A stretch of 64,000 nucleotides of DNA from Ostreococcus lucimarinus CCE9901 (Eukaryota > Chlorophyta > Mamiellophyceae > Mamiellales > Bathycoccaceae), in NCBI RefSeq assembly GCF_000092065.1, contig NC_009364.1:248001-312000 (forward strand). Reading direction: 5' to 3'. The notes beneath the pieces were generated by a model, which was given only the letters and a program-made list of their open reading frames with translations, ran no database searches and was not told the origin of the DNA. Positions 48,314-58,485 of this stretch are shown here, in pieces; the first letter of the stretch is position 1, and each line of letters opens with the position of its first letter. Position numbers and translations under genes: made by a program.

Positions 48314-49861
48314 TCAGTCGAAGCTGCACCCTTTGATGCAAGTTCTTATGGCTTTCGCTTTTTCTCTCTCCACGAGCACGACTTTCTCTTGAACCATGTA
48401 AGCCTTCGCTTGACCTCCGCCGTCGGGCATGACCCACATGGGTAACTGCACGGTCGGCACGTCTTGAAGTTTCGCATCTTCGGCTTTGACCCATTTGTAT
48501 TTCGGAGTGAAATCGGGCTTGCCTCCGATGTAGTGGCGAGTGCCGTGTTTGACGGTGGCGGCTTCGTACGAATCGACGACGCGGCGAAAGGTCTGGAGCG
48601 AACCGAAGTGGTGCTCGATGGCTGCGTTCAGCGCGGCGTCGGCGTAGGCGTACAGCGCGGCGTCGCGAGTGGTGACATTCTTGATGGTCACTTCGAGCGC
48701 TTCTTTGTCTACCTTATCCACGTTAGTGCCGGTGTTGGAGAAGACGTACCGCAAATCCCGCACGCCAGCTATTTTCCCTACGACGTGCAGAAATTCGTTG
48801 AAACGTTCGGTAGTCCCGACAACATCAAACTGCCCCACGAGCGCCTCGACCCGCGCCCACTTTTCATCGCTCACCGTGATGCAGTCTTTCGTCCACTTAT
48901 CGTTTTTCTCATACGTCGGCGCGCGCAAGTGATGGACGCACTCCTCCCACAACAGCTCGCGCGTTTGCATATCCTGTTTCGTCGCCGCCCACTCGTGCAA
49001 GCTACGCCCCCACACGTTCTTCGTTGACTCCCCCGCTTGTTCTTTCTTTATTTCTTCCTCCATGCCATCGTGCACGTAATATGCGTAGTAACTCGCGTAC
49101 TGATCAACGGGTTTCCGCACCAAGTAGGACGTCGTCACCGAACACGAATCCGCAAACTCTTCCTTCATCGCCAACACATCCTCAAACACCACATTCGCGA
49201 AGTTCTGCGCGTTCCAACTATTTGGATAGTGCCCTCTCACCTCCACGAGCGTTCTCGGTGGCACTGCACGCGTGCCATTCACGTACGCTCTCGCCGCGTC
49301 CGTCCACGCCGTCTTCAGCGCCTCCCACTCTTCCCGCGAAGCGCCGTACGGTATCGGATACTCCCACTCACCGAGCACCGTCTGCCTTTCGAACCAAAAC
49401 CGCACCGTCGTCCCACCCGTTTTACTGACGTGTCTAAATAAGTGCAGCGCGCACGGCTCATCGCTCTTCGCCGTCGCCGTCGCCGTCGTCGTCGCGTTCG
49501 AAGTCGTCGTCGCCGCCGTCGCGTCCCGCTCGCCGACGCTCGCCGACGCCGTCTCCAACTCTCGCGCCGTCTCCACCGATCCATCCGCGCTCGTCGCGCC
49601 GGCGTCATCGCGCGCGTTCGACGACTCGTGAATGCTCTGTTCGGCGACGTCGAGCGCGACCGGGGCGCGCCAGACGAGCTCTGGTTTGGCTACGAAGACG
49701 GTTGAAGTAATCTGCGTTCGCGAGCTCGGCTCGACCGAGTCGCCGTCATCGAACGATTGCCGCTCGGCGCGCCAGCGGTGCGCGGATACGACGACGAGAA
49801 CGGCCAGGACGAGCGCGGCCGCGGCGCGAAAGGCGGTGAACCATCGCGCGCTAGCGCTCAT
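48314..49861 (-). CDS. Golgi-type carbohydrate sulfotransferase-like protein
   Basis: 515 residues from the ATG at 49861. A type II anchor (FRAAAALVLAVLVVVSAHRW, about 10-29) is followed by a Ser/Thr/Ala stem, then the PAPS 5'-phosphate loop LFRHVSKTGGTTVRFWFE near residue 147. A 3'-phosphate-site-like YLVRKPVDQYASYY follows. The pattern fits membrane sulfotransferases of the heparan 2-O- or chondroitin type, acting in the Golgi lumen on glycans. Marine algae often sulfate wall or surface polysaccharides. Acceptor unknown. A single-exon frame; the C-terminus (IKGCSFD) carries a cysteine. Confidence 0.78.
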   Translation of the reverse strand: MSASARWFTAFRAAAALVLAVLVVVSAHRWRAERQSFDDGDSVEPSSRTQITSTVFVAKPELVWRAPVALDVAEQSIHESSNARDDAGATSADGSVETARELETASASVGERDATAATTTSNATTTATATAKSDEPCALHLFRHVSKTGGTTVRFWFERQTVLGEWEYPIPYGASREEWEALKTAWTDAARAYVNGTRAVPPRTLVEVRGHYPNSWNAQNFANVVFEDVLAMKEEFADSCSVTTSYLVRKPVDQYASYYAYYVHDGMEEEIKKEQAGESTKNVWGRSLHEWAATKQDMQTRELLWEECVHHLRAPTYEKNDKWTKDCITVSDEKWARVEALVGQFDVVGTTERFNEFLHVVGKIAGVRDLRYVFSNTGTNVDKVDKEALEVTIKNVTTRDAALYAYADAALNAAIEHHFGSLQTFRRVVDSYEAATVKHGTRHYIGGKPDFTPKYKWVKAEDAKLQDVPTVQLPMWVMPDGGGQAKAYMVQEKVVLVEREKAKAIRTCIKGCSFD

Positions 49862-49922
49862 GGCGCGTTGCGCTGTGAGGCGCTCGCGCGCGGCGACTAC
49901 GACTACGTTACACCGAGGAGCG

Positions 49923-52091
49923 CTAGTCGCTCCAATCGGAATCGTCAGAATCACCACCGAGGTGTGATCCAGACAGGTCTAATTGCGCGGCTATGGCGGA
50001 GTTGAGCTCGCCGAGACCTTTGTTCGGTGGCGGTGGCGGTGGCGGTTTCTTTGGCGGCGAAATCGAGCGCGGCGGCGGCGGCGGCTTGGGCGGTTTGCCG
50101 ACGCTCGGGGGTGGCGACGGAGGAATGTTACGCGAGGATGGCGGCGGTGGTGGCGTTGGCGCTGGAGGGGGTGTTGTACCGCGCGAGGGCGTCGGCGAAG
50201 TCTCCGAATCAGAGATCACCGAGGACGTCGCGGATGTGAAATCGCTCGCGCTCGCTTGTTTCTTGCGAAGAGAAACGCCAGCTTGGATCGACGCCATGAG
50301 CATAGCGTGCGGATCGTTTGGATTCGGTGGATTTGGTGGTGATGGTGCAGCGTTCTCGTCCGGTGGCGCGTGCCCGCCAGGCGGTGGTGGAGGGGGAGGA
50401 GGTGGTGGAGGGGGAGGCGGAGGGGGAGCGCTCGGCGCGCTCGGCGCGCTCGCCTGCATCGAAGCAGGAGGCATCGCCACAGGGGCAGAACTTCCAGGGC
50501 GTGGAGGCACAGGACGTCCTTCTGCTAAGGCCTGGCGCGCCGTTGCTTTCCATTGTTTGTAAATAGCTCTCTCCTCCTTCGCCGCGCGGCGTCTCGCGCG
50601 ATCCGCCCGACGCTCCTCACGCTCGATGCGCGCACGTTCCATCGTCGTCAGCGGTCTCGATGGTGTTTCCGCCGCGAGTTCAGCGGCTTGCCACAGGGCA
50701 GTGTTTTCGCCGTTCGCGTTTGACGCAGGAGCGTCGCGATTAGAGGCATCGTCATCACGAAGTAACATGCCCCACATCTCTGCTTCCATCTTCGCCAAGT
50801 CCGCGCTCGCCCTGGCGAACGCTCGCAAGCCGCGCGTGAGCGCATTTCCTGACAACCGGTGAAATCTAGGAAGCTCGTCGCGCATGCGCTCGACTATCAT
50901 GTCGTATCGCTCCTTTGCCTCTTTCATCAAAGCCTCGGCGGCGAGACAATCCGGATCCACCGTGGCGAGCGCTCTGCCTTTTTGGCGAACCACCTCGTCA
51001 TACCGATCGCACGTGATTTCGTAGTGTAAGAGCGTTTCTGCACGATCTTCAAACGTCTCTCGCACCGCACCGAGCATCCGCAAGCAATCCTTGAACTCCC
51101 GCTTGAGCGCTTTCATGTGTTCAACGACTTGCAGCTCGTGCGCGTCCTCGCCAGTCAACGATTCTGCGCAATCTGCAAATGCACCGAGCACGGTTCCCAA
51201 CGACACGCACTTACTTCTACGCGCCAAAGGTCGACCCCAACCTGACTCACACTCTCCCATCGCGCGCGCGCTCTTTCCTAGTTCCAACAGCCTCGTCGCG
51301 TTCACACGCTGTTCCAACTGTTTCATGTACTCTCTCGCGCTCTCTCGAAAGCCCACAATCTGGTCCTCAATCTTCTTCGTGTACTCAATCACTTGCAAAT
51401 ATTGCGGGTCTTCATCCTTGAGCACGCTCGATATCGTCCGCGTGCTGCCGAACATCTGCCCGAACCACGAGGGATTCGCCGCGCTCGGGCTCGACGTTGA
51501 AGCGCCGCCGCCGACCGCCGCCCCTAACATCCGCCGCGCCATCGCATCGACGAACGCCCCTCGATCATTCTCCGTGAGAAACATCAACAGCGCTGTGGAG
51601 TTATACAGCATCGGGTGCTCGCCACATCGCGTCAAAAACTGCACGAGATGTTGCCTTCGCTTTTCGCACGCGTCGCCATCCAACGCCGTCGTCCGCGCGC
51701 GTTCGCCCTCCAATTCCGGCGCCTTCGGCAGCGGCGGGATCACCGCTCCCGGATACGACTCCCGCAATCGCGTTCGCAGCGTGACAAAGTCTCCGTACCG
51801 CCGCTGGACGTCGAACGTGGCGTGTCCATCGCGTAATTCACTTCGGCATTGCAAAATGTATTCTCTCGCCGTCGCGCGCGTTTTGACGCTGAACGCCACG
51901 TGCGCGTCTCGCGGATCGCTCGCGACGAGCGTAGGTGCGGTGAGTTGTATCTTCACCGCCCCGGGTTGTATCTTCTTGTCCCGGCGCGACGACGACGCGC
52001 GCGTGGACGCGACGGATGGCGCCATCGCGCGCGCGAATTTGAAGTCGGTTGCGCGCGGGGGCGGGCGCGGGGGCGTCTCCGCGAAACGCAT
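49923..52091 (-). CDS. PX-BAR sorting nexin with WASP-like polyproline/WH2/acidic tail
   Basis: 722 residues (a second ATG at 52025 would remove 22). PX domain about 48-176: RRYGDFVTLRTRL holds the PI3P-binding Arg/Tyr, and VIPPLPKAP is the PPK loop. A BAR-like helical region (about 215-440, EYTKKIEDQIVGFRESAREY) matches SNX1/2. Then a Lys/Arg-rich helix and a Pro-rich region with a 16-Pro run. LMASIQAGVSLRKKQ (about 598-612) fits WH2 (L..I..G..L+K). A second Pro-rich spacer precedes LGELNSAIAAQLDL and GDSDDSDWSD, the acidic-Trp end of Arp2/3 activators. I read it as an endosomal nexin that could recruit actin nucleation directly. The fusion is seen; the activity is inferred. Confidence 0.88.
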   Translation of the reverse strand: MRFAETPPRPPPRATDFKFARAMAPSVASTRASSSRRDKKIQPGAVKIQLTAPTLVASDPRDAHVAFSVKTRATAREYILQCRSELRDGHATFDVQRRYGDFVTLRTRLRESYPGAVIPPLPKAPELEGERARTTALDGDACEKRRQHLVQFLTRCGEHPMLYNSTALLMFLTENDRGAFVDAMARRMLGAAVGGGASTSSPSAANPSWFGQMFGSTRTISSVLKDEDPQYLQVIEYTKKIEDQIVGFRESAREYMKQLEQRVNATRLLELGKSARAMGECESGWGRPLARRSKCVSLGTVLGAFADCAESLTGEDAHELQVVEHMKALKREFKDCLRMLGAVRETFEDRAETLLHYEITCDRYDEVVRQKGRALATVDPDCLAAEALMKEAKERYDMIVERMRDELPRFHRLSGNALTRGLRAFARASADLAKMEAEMWGMLLRDDDASNRDAPASNANGENTALWQAAELAAETPSRPLTTMERARIEREERRADRARRRAAKEERAIYKQWKATARQALAEGRPVPPRPGSSAPVAMPPASMQASAPSAPSAPPPPPPPPPPPPPPPPGGHAPPDENAAPSPPNPPNPNDPHAMLMASIQAGVSLRKKQASASDFTSATSSVISDSETSPTPSRGTTPPPAPTPPPPPSSRNIPPSPPPSVGKPPKPPPPPRSISPPKKPPPPPPPNKGLGELNSAIAAQLDLSGSHLGGDSDDSDWSD

Positions 52092-52114
52092 TGATTTGAT
52101 TGCAGCTACGAGGG

Positions 52115-54070
52115 CTAGTTCCTCTTATTACTCAAGATCCCGGCGAAAGTCTCGTTGGGGATGTCTACGTTGCCTATGCGGCGCATGCGGCGCTTGCCTT
52201 CTTTTTGCTTTTCTAATAATTTCTTCTTGCGTGAAATGTCGCCGCCGTAACACTTGGCGGTGACGTTTTTACGCATCGCGGAGATGGTTTCGCGAGCGAT
52301 TACCTTACTGCCTAGCGCGGCTTGCAGAGCGACTTCGTAGAGCTGGCGCGGGAGAGCTTCCTTTAAGCGCGCGACGAGGTCGCGGCCGTGGCGCTGGGCT
52401 TTGCTGCGATGGACGAGCGTAGCCAAGGCGTCGACGACTGAGCCGTTGACAAGAACGTCCATGCGTACGATGTCACTCTTCGCCATCCCAGCGTCGTCGT
52501 AATCGAACGTCGCGTACCCACTCGAGCGAGATTTCAGCTCATCCGCAAAGTCGGCGGCGACTTCACCGAGTGGAAGCCTGTAGCGGAGAATCACTCGCGA
52601 ATCATCTAAAAAGTTTTGCTCGAGTTGCTCGCCGCGACGGTCCATGCACAATTCGACAACCTTCCCGACCACGTGCGGCTGGCAAATTATCGTGGCCTCG
52701 ACGAGAGGTTCTTCGATTTCCGTGCCTTTGGACGGGAAGCCACCCGATGGGATCGCGAGCGGTGATGTGCAATCGATATACGCTTCGTCGTTGGCGTGCT
52801 TGATGCGATACGGCACCGTCGGCGCGGTCGCGATGATTTCCGCGCCGAATTCCTCTTGTAGACGCTGGTGGAAAACATCGGCGTGCAGCAGACCGAGGAA
52901 TCCACACCGAAACCCCGCGCCGAGCGCGGTGCTGTTCTCCGTTTGCGCCGTCACGCTGGCATCATTCAAAGTCAGCTTACTCACCGCCGCTTTGAGCTTT
53001 TCAAAATCATCGGAATTCACCGGGTATAGTCCTTGAAAAACCATCGGTTTCGCCGGTCTAATCCCTGCGAGCGGTTCTACGGGTTCATTTTTCATGTGAA
53101 GCGTATCGCCAACTTTCGACGACCGCACGTCGCGGACGTTTGTGATCATGTAGCCGACTTGTCCGGCGTACATCGCGTCGGTCTTCGTCCGCTCGGGCGT
53201 CATCATCCCGAGCTCCAATACCTCGAAATGCTGACCACTGGCGCACGACGACACTTTATCCCCTTTTCTGATGACCCCATCCGCGACTTGCACGATGTTC
53301 ACCGCGCCTCGATAATCGTCGTAGTGGCAATCGAGCAACAACACGCGCAACGGCCCGTTTGGATCGCCAGACGGATGCGGCACGTGCTTCACCACAGCGC
53401 TCAAAACCTTCTCCGCATTGTGACCCGTCTTCCCAGAAACCTCTAAGACGTCTTCGCGTTCAACTCCGAATGCACGCTCCATCTGTTTCGCCACTCGCTC
53501 CACATCCGCGCTCGTCATATCCACCTTGTTCGCCGCTGGCACGATGGCCAAATTCCTATCGAGTGCTAAATAAAACGTAGCGATCGTCTGAGCCTCCACC
53601 CCTTGCGTCGCATCGACGAGCATGACCGCGCCATCGCACGCGCTCAACGATCTCGACACCTCAAAGCTAAAATCTGCGTGTCCAGGCGTGTCGATTAGGT
53701 TCAACAAGTACGCCTGTCCGTCGCTCGGCTCGCGGTGCAGGATGCTCACCGCCTGCGCCTTCACCGTGATCCCTCGTCGCCGTTCCACCGGCAGTGTGTC
53801 GAGGACTTGTTTATTGCTTCCATCTCGCTTTATCGCTCCAGTCAGTTCGAGCAATCGATCGGCCAGCGTGCTTTTGCCGTGGTCCACGTGCGCGATGATG
53901 CTAAAGTTTCTCGTGCGCTCGCGCGGAATCGCCGCGAGTTCGTCCGCGGTCGGCGGTCTCTCCTCCTTCAGCGCGTCTCGCGCGGACGCGTAAGACGCAC
54001 TCGTCGACGCGAACGCGCGCGCAGCGCACGAACGGACGATTCGGTCGACGAGGACTCGCCTGAGGGCCAT
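52115..54070 (-). CDS. GUF1: Mitochondrial translation factor GUF1 (EF4/LepA)
   Basis: 651 residues from the ATG at 54070, chosen because [20 protein letters not shown] is a classic mitochondrial presequence; an in-frame ATG at 54166 adds 32 residues. GTPase motifs are [22 protein letters not shown] and ANKVDM. The LepA-specific C-terminal domain ([32 protein letters not shown]) is present. EF4 back-translocates or rescues stalled ribosomes and promotes complex IV assembly in mitochondria. A chloroplast LepA is also possible, but the N-terminus is more mitochondrial. Ends 24 bases upstream of the SNX start. Confidence 0.93.
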
Positions 54071-54225
54071 GGTGCGACCGCCCGAGAGTGCAGCCGCGTC
54101 GGCGCGCGACGGGACCGCGAGCGGCGAGGGCGCGCGGCGATCACGACGATAGGATTGTGGACGCATGAATTAATAACAATGGTTGAAATTGAGACGCGCG
54201 ACGGTCTAATGTGACGCGCGATGGT

Positions 54226-55563
54226 CTATTGCGCGCCGCCCATGCCCGAGACGTCTTGCGGGAACAAAGCCGCCAACTTCTCAAAGACGCCCATGATTTG
54301 CGGATCGTTTTGGTACTTGGTGATGTTCATCGGGTTCGTGGAGCAGTCCATGACGGCGGCCTGCACCTTGGGGTCTTGGAACGCTTGCGCCAACTCGGGG
54401 TCGGACATGATTTGCGTGAGCACGTCCTCCGGCTTCATGCCCATTTGCGCAAACTGCTCTTGCACTTCGGGAGAGTTGATGTCGGGCATGCTCATGCCGC
54501 CCGGAGCACCCATACCTCCAGCCTTCATTTGAAGCATGATTCCTTTCAATTGATCCTTGTACTGCGGGTTCGAGAGCAACATCTCGAACGTCTCCGGGTT
54601 GCGCATGAACTCGGGCAAGTACGGGTACATGAGCTTTTGCATCTCCGGATTGCGAATCATTTCTTGCATGTACTGCAAGTCCTCTTCGCTCACGTCATCC
54701 GTCGCAGCGCCCGCGGGGGCGGTGTCTTCGGCGTCGTCAAAGAACGGGTTGGACGACGGCGGCGCCGTCGTCGGCTCGACGACCGGGGTTTGTTGGTCGG
54801 CGAAACCGGCGAATTCAGACTTGACCGCCGGGCTCGGCTCCTCCGCCGTCGTCGGTTGCGTCGTAGTCGCGCTGCCTCGACCGGACGACGTCGGCGTCGC
54901 CGCGGTCGCCGGCTTCGGCGCCGCCGGCTTCGGCGGACTCGGCTTCACGTCCACCGGCGGCGTGGCGCTAGCGCCCGGAAACGGTGGAAACCCGCCCGCC
55001 GCGCCGGGCGTGCCCGGCGTGCCCGGCATGCCCGGCATGCCCGGCATCCCGCCCGGCATCCCGCCCGGCATCCCGCCCGGCATCCCGCCCCCGGCTTGAC
55101 TCGTGAACTGCTTCACCATCTGCTGCATCATCATCGACTGCATGTCTTGCTTCTTCGCCCCGAAAATCTTCCCGCCGACCGTCGCGAGCGCGACGCCCAA
55201 CCCGACCCACATCCACGCCGGCACGTCCGACCCCGACGACTTCTTCGCCACCGGCGGCGGCGGCGGCGCGTAATAATACTGCTGCGACCCCTGTCCCGTC
55301 GTCGGCGGGTACATCGTCGGCGGCATCGGCATCGGCATCGCCATCGACGCCGCGTTCGCGTCGCCGTTCGCTTCCGTCGCCAACCCCGCGTCCGCGTCCG
55401 CCTTCGCGTTCGCCCCATCGCGCCCGTTCGCCGCCGCGCGCGCGCCCATCGCCCCTCCGCGCCGTCCCCGCGTCGTCACCGATCGTCCCTCGCGTCTTCG
55501 CGCGCATCGCGCCGTCGGTCTCGTCGCCGTCGGTCTCGTCGCCGTCGCCGTCGTCGTCGCCAT
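54226..55563 (-). CDS. TIC40: Chloroplast inner-envelope import protein TIC40
   Basis: 445 residues from the ATG at 55563. A Thr/Arg-rich transit peptide precedes a membrane helix (VPAWMWVGLGVALATVGGKIF, about 115-135). The Met-Pro-Gly repeat region follows. STI1/Hop-like motifs EEDLQYMQEMIRNPEMQKLM and DPELAQAFQDPKVQAAVMDC form the C-terminal domain, which ends GMGGAQ. TIC40 binds TIC110 and HSP93 and helps pull precursors into the stroma. Coding DNA near 55000-55095 is a 12-base-unit minisatellite. It shares a spacer with the divergent phosphatase gene. Confidence 0.93.
   Translation of the reverse strand: MATTTATATRPTATRPTARCARRREGRSVTTRGRRGGAMGARAAANGRDGANAKADADAGLATEANGDANAASMAMPMPMPPTMYPPTTGQGSQQYYYAPPPPPVAKKSSGSDVPAWMWVGLGVALATVGGKIFGAKKQDMQSMMMQQMVKQFTSQAGGGMPGGMPGGMPGGMPGMPGMPGTPGTPGAAGGFPPFPGASATPPVDVKPSPPKPAAPKPATAATPTSSGRGSATTTQPTTAEEPSPAVKSEFAGFADQQTPVVEPTTAPPSSNPFFDDAEDTAPAGAATDDVSEEDLQYMQEMIRNPEMQKLMYPYLPEFMRNPETFEMLLSNPQYKDQLKGIMLQMKAGGMGAPGGMSMPDINSPEVQEQFAQMGMKPEDVLTQIMSDPELAQAFQDPKVQAAVMDCSTNPMNITKYQNDPQIMGVFEKLAALFPQDVSGMGGAQ
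55000..55095. repeat. In-gene GGCATCCCGCCC minisatellite of TIC40
   Basis: Several 12-base copies (Gly-Gly-Met-Pro) plus shorter GGCATGCCC units coding Gly-Met-Pro. Length variation between strains is likely. Confidence 0.85.
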
Positions 55564-56150
55564 CGTCGTCCCGTATCGATGCGCGTTCGCGATCGATCGT
55601 CTCGCGTCGGTCGTCGGTCGTCGGTCGGCGGTCGGCGCGCGCGCGATCGATCGGTCGGCGGTCGCGTCGCGCGCGGCGCGTCGTCGTGTGCGGTCGCGTC
55701 GTCGGCGCGCGATCGATCGATCGATCGGATCGGGCGGATCCATCGATGGATGCGCCGCCGACGACGAAATCACACGCGCGCGGCGCCGACGACGAAATCA
55801 CAAATCACACGCGCGCGGCGCCGACGACGAAATCACACGCGCGCGGCGCCGACGACGAAATCACAAATCACACGCGCGCGGCGCCGACGACGAAATCACA
55901 CGCGCGCGGCGCCGACGACGCGAATCATCCATCGATCCGCCGACCGACGGACGGCCGGGGCGGCGACGCGACGCGCGCGCGCGACACGACGGCGCGCGCC
56001 GGGACGACGACGCGCGACGCGCGAACGCGCCGTCGCGCGACGACGCGCGAGAAACGCGAGAAACGCGAACGGGCGCGACGCGATTCGACCGCGACCGCTA
56101 AGGAAGGACGGGGCGAACGCGCGCGAATCGACGGCGACGCGACGACGACG
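55564..56150. other. 587-bp divergent spacer between TIC40 and the phosphatase
   Basis: Holds GATCGATCGATCG near 55707-55719, a short palindromic CCATCGATGG at 55740-55749, and a five-unit tandem array at 55757-55910. Beyond the array it is CG-rich and open in several frames, without any conserved protein. Confidence 0.5.
55757..55910. repeat. Alternating 28/35-bp tandem repeat (63-bp higher-order unit)
   Basis: Unit order 28-35-28-35-28: 55757-55784, 55785-55819, 55820-55847, 55848-55882, 55883-55910. Each begins GCCGACGACGAAATCACA and ends ACGCGCGCGGC; the longer form has an added AATCACA. A sixth unit begins at 55911 and decays. Confidence 0.97.
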
Positions 56151-58385
56151 ATGGCGCTGGAGACGCCGAGCTCGCTCGGGAACGATGATCGCGCGGCGAT
56201 GATGATTCAGGCGGCGTATCGGAGGCATCAGGCGCGGGCGGACGCGGGACGAAGGGCGAAGACGACGGCGCTGGAGACGCTGGAGGAACACGAGGAGGCG
56301 ATGATCAACGGGAGGCAGGCGTTGGTGGTGAGGATGAACGAGAGGCTCCGCGGTGGGCTGCGAGGGAAGCTGGCGAGAGGGTTGGCGCGGATGCGGATCG
56401 CGAGGGCGTTGGGGGGGAAGGGACGGGACGACGCGGAGGCGGAGGAGGAGGCGCCGCTGCCGTCGCTCGGGGCGGCGGCGTTGGAGGATATCATCGATTC
56501 GTTGAAGCGAGGGAACGTGTTTTCGTTGATTGATGCGATGGCGATTTTACAAGCGGCGACGGTGCGGTTCGCGGAGGAAGAGAGCGTGAATTACGTGAAC
56601 GCCGAGCCGGGTGGATCCGTCGTCGTCGTGGGCGATTTGCACGGACAGTTGCACGATTTGCTCTTCGTGCTGAAAGAGCGAGGGATGCCGTCGGATAAGG
56701 TGAAGTACGTGTTCAACGGAGACTTGGTGGATCGAGGTAATCACGGGTGCGAAATCGCGCTGTTGTTGTGCGCGCTGAAGCTCGCGTCGCCGCGGTGCGT
56801 GTTCATCAACCGCGGCAACCACGAAGAAGCGTTCATCAACATTTACAGCGGCTTCGAGGAGGAGTGTCTACAAAAGTACGATCATAAAGTATTCCAGATG
56901 TTCCAAAGTTGCTTCGATTGGTTACCGTACGCGTGCGTGGTGAATGAGTCCGTGTTTGTCATCCACGGCGGCCCGCCGTGCGACGAGGGGGCGACGGTGG
57001 ATGAAGTGCGAACTTTACCGCGAGGGGCGGAGAGCGCGCGCGTGTCGGTGGACAAAAGGCGCGTGGGATGGTACAAAGAACTTGTTTGGAGCGATCCGCA
57101 TCCCGAGGCTACGTTCATAGGCAGCGTGCCTTCGCATCGCGGCGCTGGTGTACTTTGGGGCAAAGACGTCTCGGAAAGATTTCTGCAGAAAAACAAATTA
57201 GAAGTCATCATCCGCTCCCATCAGTGCGTGGCCGGCGGTGTCGAGACGTGCCACGGCGGCAAGGTGTTTACGCTGTTCTCCGCGTCTAGATATTGCGGTA
57301 CTGGCGAGAATAAAGGGGCTATTTTATCACTCATGCACGGTGATAGAACGCCACAGCCGCAAAACGCGCTCGTTTGGAGCATTCCATCGGGCACTGGGTT
57401 GTTGGGCTACGAGCGCATCAAGTCCGAGCGCAAGGGCAAGGAAGCGGTGAACGACGCCGTGGCGCAGCAAGCGAGCGAGTACATTATTGAAAACAAGGCT
57501 GATTTATACCGCCACTGGTCCACTGTTTCGGCGAAACGGCGCGAGCATTCGTACTTAATCAACCTGTTCGAGTGGGCGGACGGGTTGTCCAAGGTGCTGA
57601 AGATCAAAATATTATGGTCCAAGGTGTTCGACAAGCTCGTGAAAACGGAACACATCGAAATGATGAACGGCAAACGCTATGTAAAGTGGAAAGAGTTTCT
57701 GGGTGAGTACACCGTAAAGCTCAGGGGTGGCTGCAAGGAGTGGCAAGACCACGTCGTTTCGCGCATTACGTCGGCGGTATTACAATCCGGAAACGATTTG
57801 TTGACGGCGTTCGACGAGATGGATGCGGACAAAAACGGTGTCATCAGCCAAAACGAATTCAACACCGCCTTGCGGCGAAGCATACCGTCGCTCGCGATTC
57901 TCTCGGACGCGCAACTCGCCGCGGTATGGAGCGCGTTTGACGTGGACAATTCGGGCACGGTAGATTTCGAAGAGTTTGGCGAGATGCTCTCGAATTCGAT
58001 GCAATCCAGGGAGCGAGAGGGAAAAGTCGGCGTTCGCTGGAGCACGCGCACGCCAGAAAAATCAAACGCCTCCGGCGACTCTGACGCCTCGAACGAGTCT
58101 CAATGGGAGCAAAACCTCAGCGAAGCGTTTGGTCGACTCTTCTATTCCCATCGTAAAGAGCTCTACCACGTTTGGCACTCCAACTTTGACCTCGATGAAT
58201 CAAAGTCGCTCGCCAAGGAGGATTTCGTCTCCATGCTCCGCGCGCTCGACGAATCCACCGGTAAGCATTTATTCGACGACGAAGCCCTCGCCAAGCTCGC
58301 TGATGGCATGGACATCAACGGCGACGGAAGGATCGATTTCCAAGAATTCTGTACAAACATCGGTCGAATGGCGAACGAGTATTAG
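56151..58385 (+). CDS. IQ/EF-hand PPEF-like Ser/Thr protein phosphatase
   Basis: 744 residues from the ATG at 56151. The frame upstream covers the tandem repeat and is excluded. An IQ motif (AAMMIQAAYRRHQAR) is near residue 20. PPP-family motifs: VVVGDLHGQL, FNGDLVDRG, INRGNHEE, and HGGPP. Four EF-hand-like loops follow after about residue 540: DEMDADKNGVISQNEF, DVDNSGTVDFEEF, a weak third loop (FDLDESKSLAKEDF) and MDINGDGRIDFQEF. This order (IQ, PPP, C-terminal EF hands) is that of PPEF/RdgC phosphatases. Land-plant PP7 is a relative. Expect calcium- or calmodulin-controlled dephosphorylation in the cytosol. Confidence 0.9.
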   Translation: MALETPSSLGNDDRAAMMIQAAYRRHQARADAGRRAKTTALETLEEHEEAMINGRQALVVRMNERLRGGLRGKLARGLARMRIARALGGKGRDDAEAEEEAPLPSLGAAALEDIIDSLKRGNVFSLIDAMAILQAATVRFAEEESVNYVNAEPGGSVVVVGDLHGQLHDLLFVLKERGMPSDKVKYVFNGDLVDRGNHGCEIALLLCALKLASPRCVFINRGNHEEAFINIYSGFEEECLQKYDHKVFQMFQSCFDWLPYACVVNESVFVIHGGPPCDEGATVDEVRTLPRGAESARVSVDKRRVGWYKELVWSDPHPEATFIGSVPSHRGAGVLWGKDVSERFLQKNKLEVIIRSHQCVAGGVETCHGGKVFTLFSASRYCGTGENKGAILSLMHGDRTPQPQNALVWSIPSGTGLLGYERIKSERKGKEAVNDAVAQQASEYIIENKADLYRHWSTVSAKRREHSYLINLFEWADGLSKVLKIKILWSKVFDKLVKTEHIEMMNGKRYVKWKEFLGEYTVKLRGGCKEWQDHVVSRITSAVLQSGNDLLTAFDEMDADKNGVISQNEFNTALRRSIPSLAILSDAQLAAVWSAFDVDNSGTVDFEEFGEMLSNSMQSREREGKVGVRWSTRTPEKSNASGDSDASNESQWEQNLSEAFGRLFYSHRKELYHVWHSNFDLDESKSLAKEDFVSMLRALDESTGKHLFDDEALAKLADGMDINGDGRIDFQEFCTNIGRMANEY

Positions 58386-58485
58386 CGCTTCGTCTCTTTG
58401 TGTAACACCATTCCAACGCCTGCGCGCGAAACGCGAGCGCGTCGCGGCGGTCGCCGCCGCGCAGCGCTCCGAGCGTCACATCGCG

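Noticed and set aside
55686-56150. N-terminal extension of the phosphatase frame through the tandem repeat
   Set aside because: The conserved protein starts at 56151; upstream residues are repeat translation with no family counterpart.
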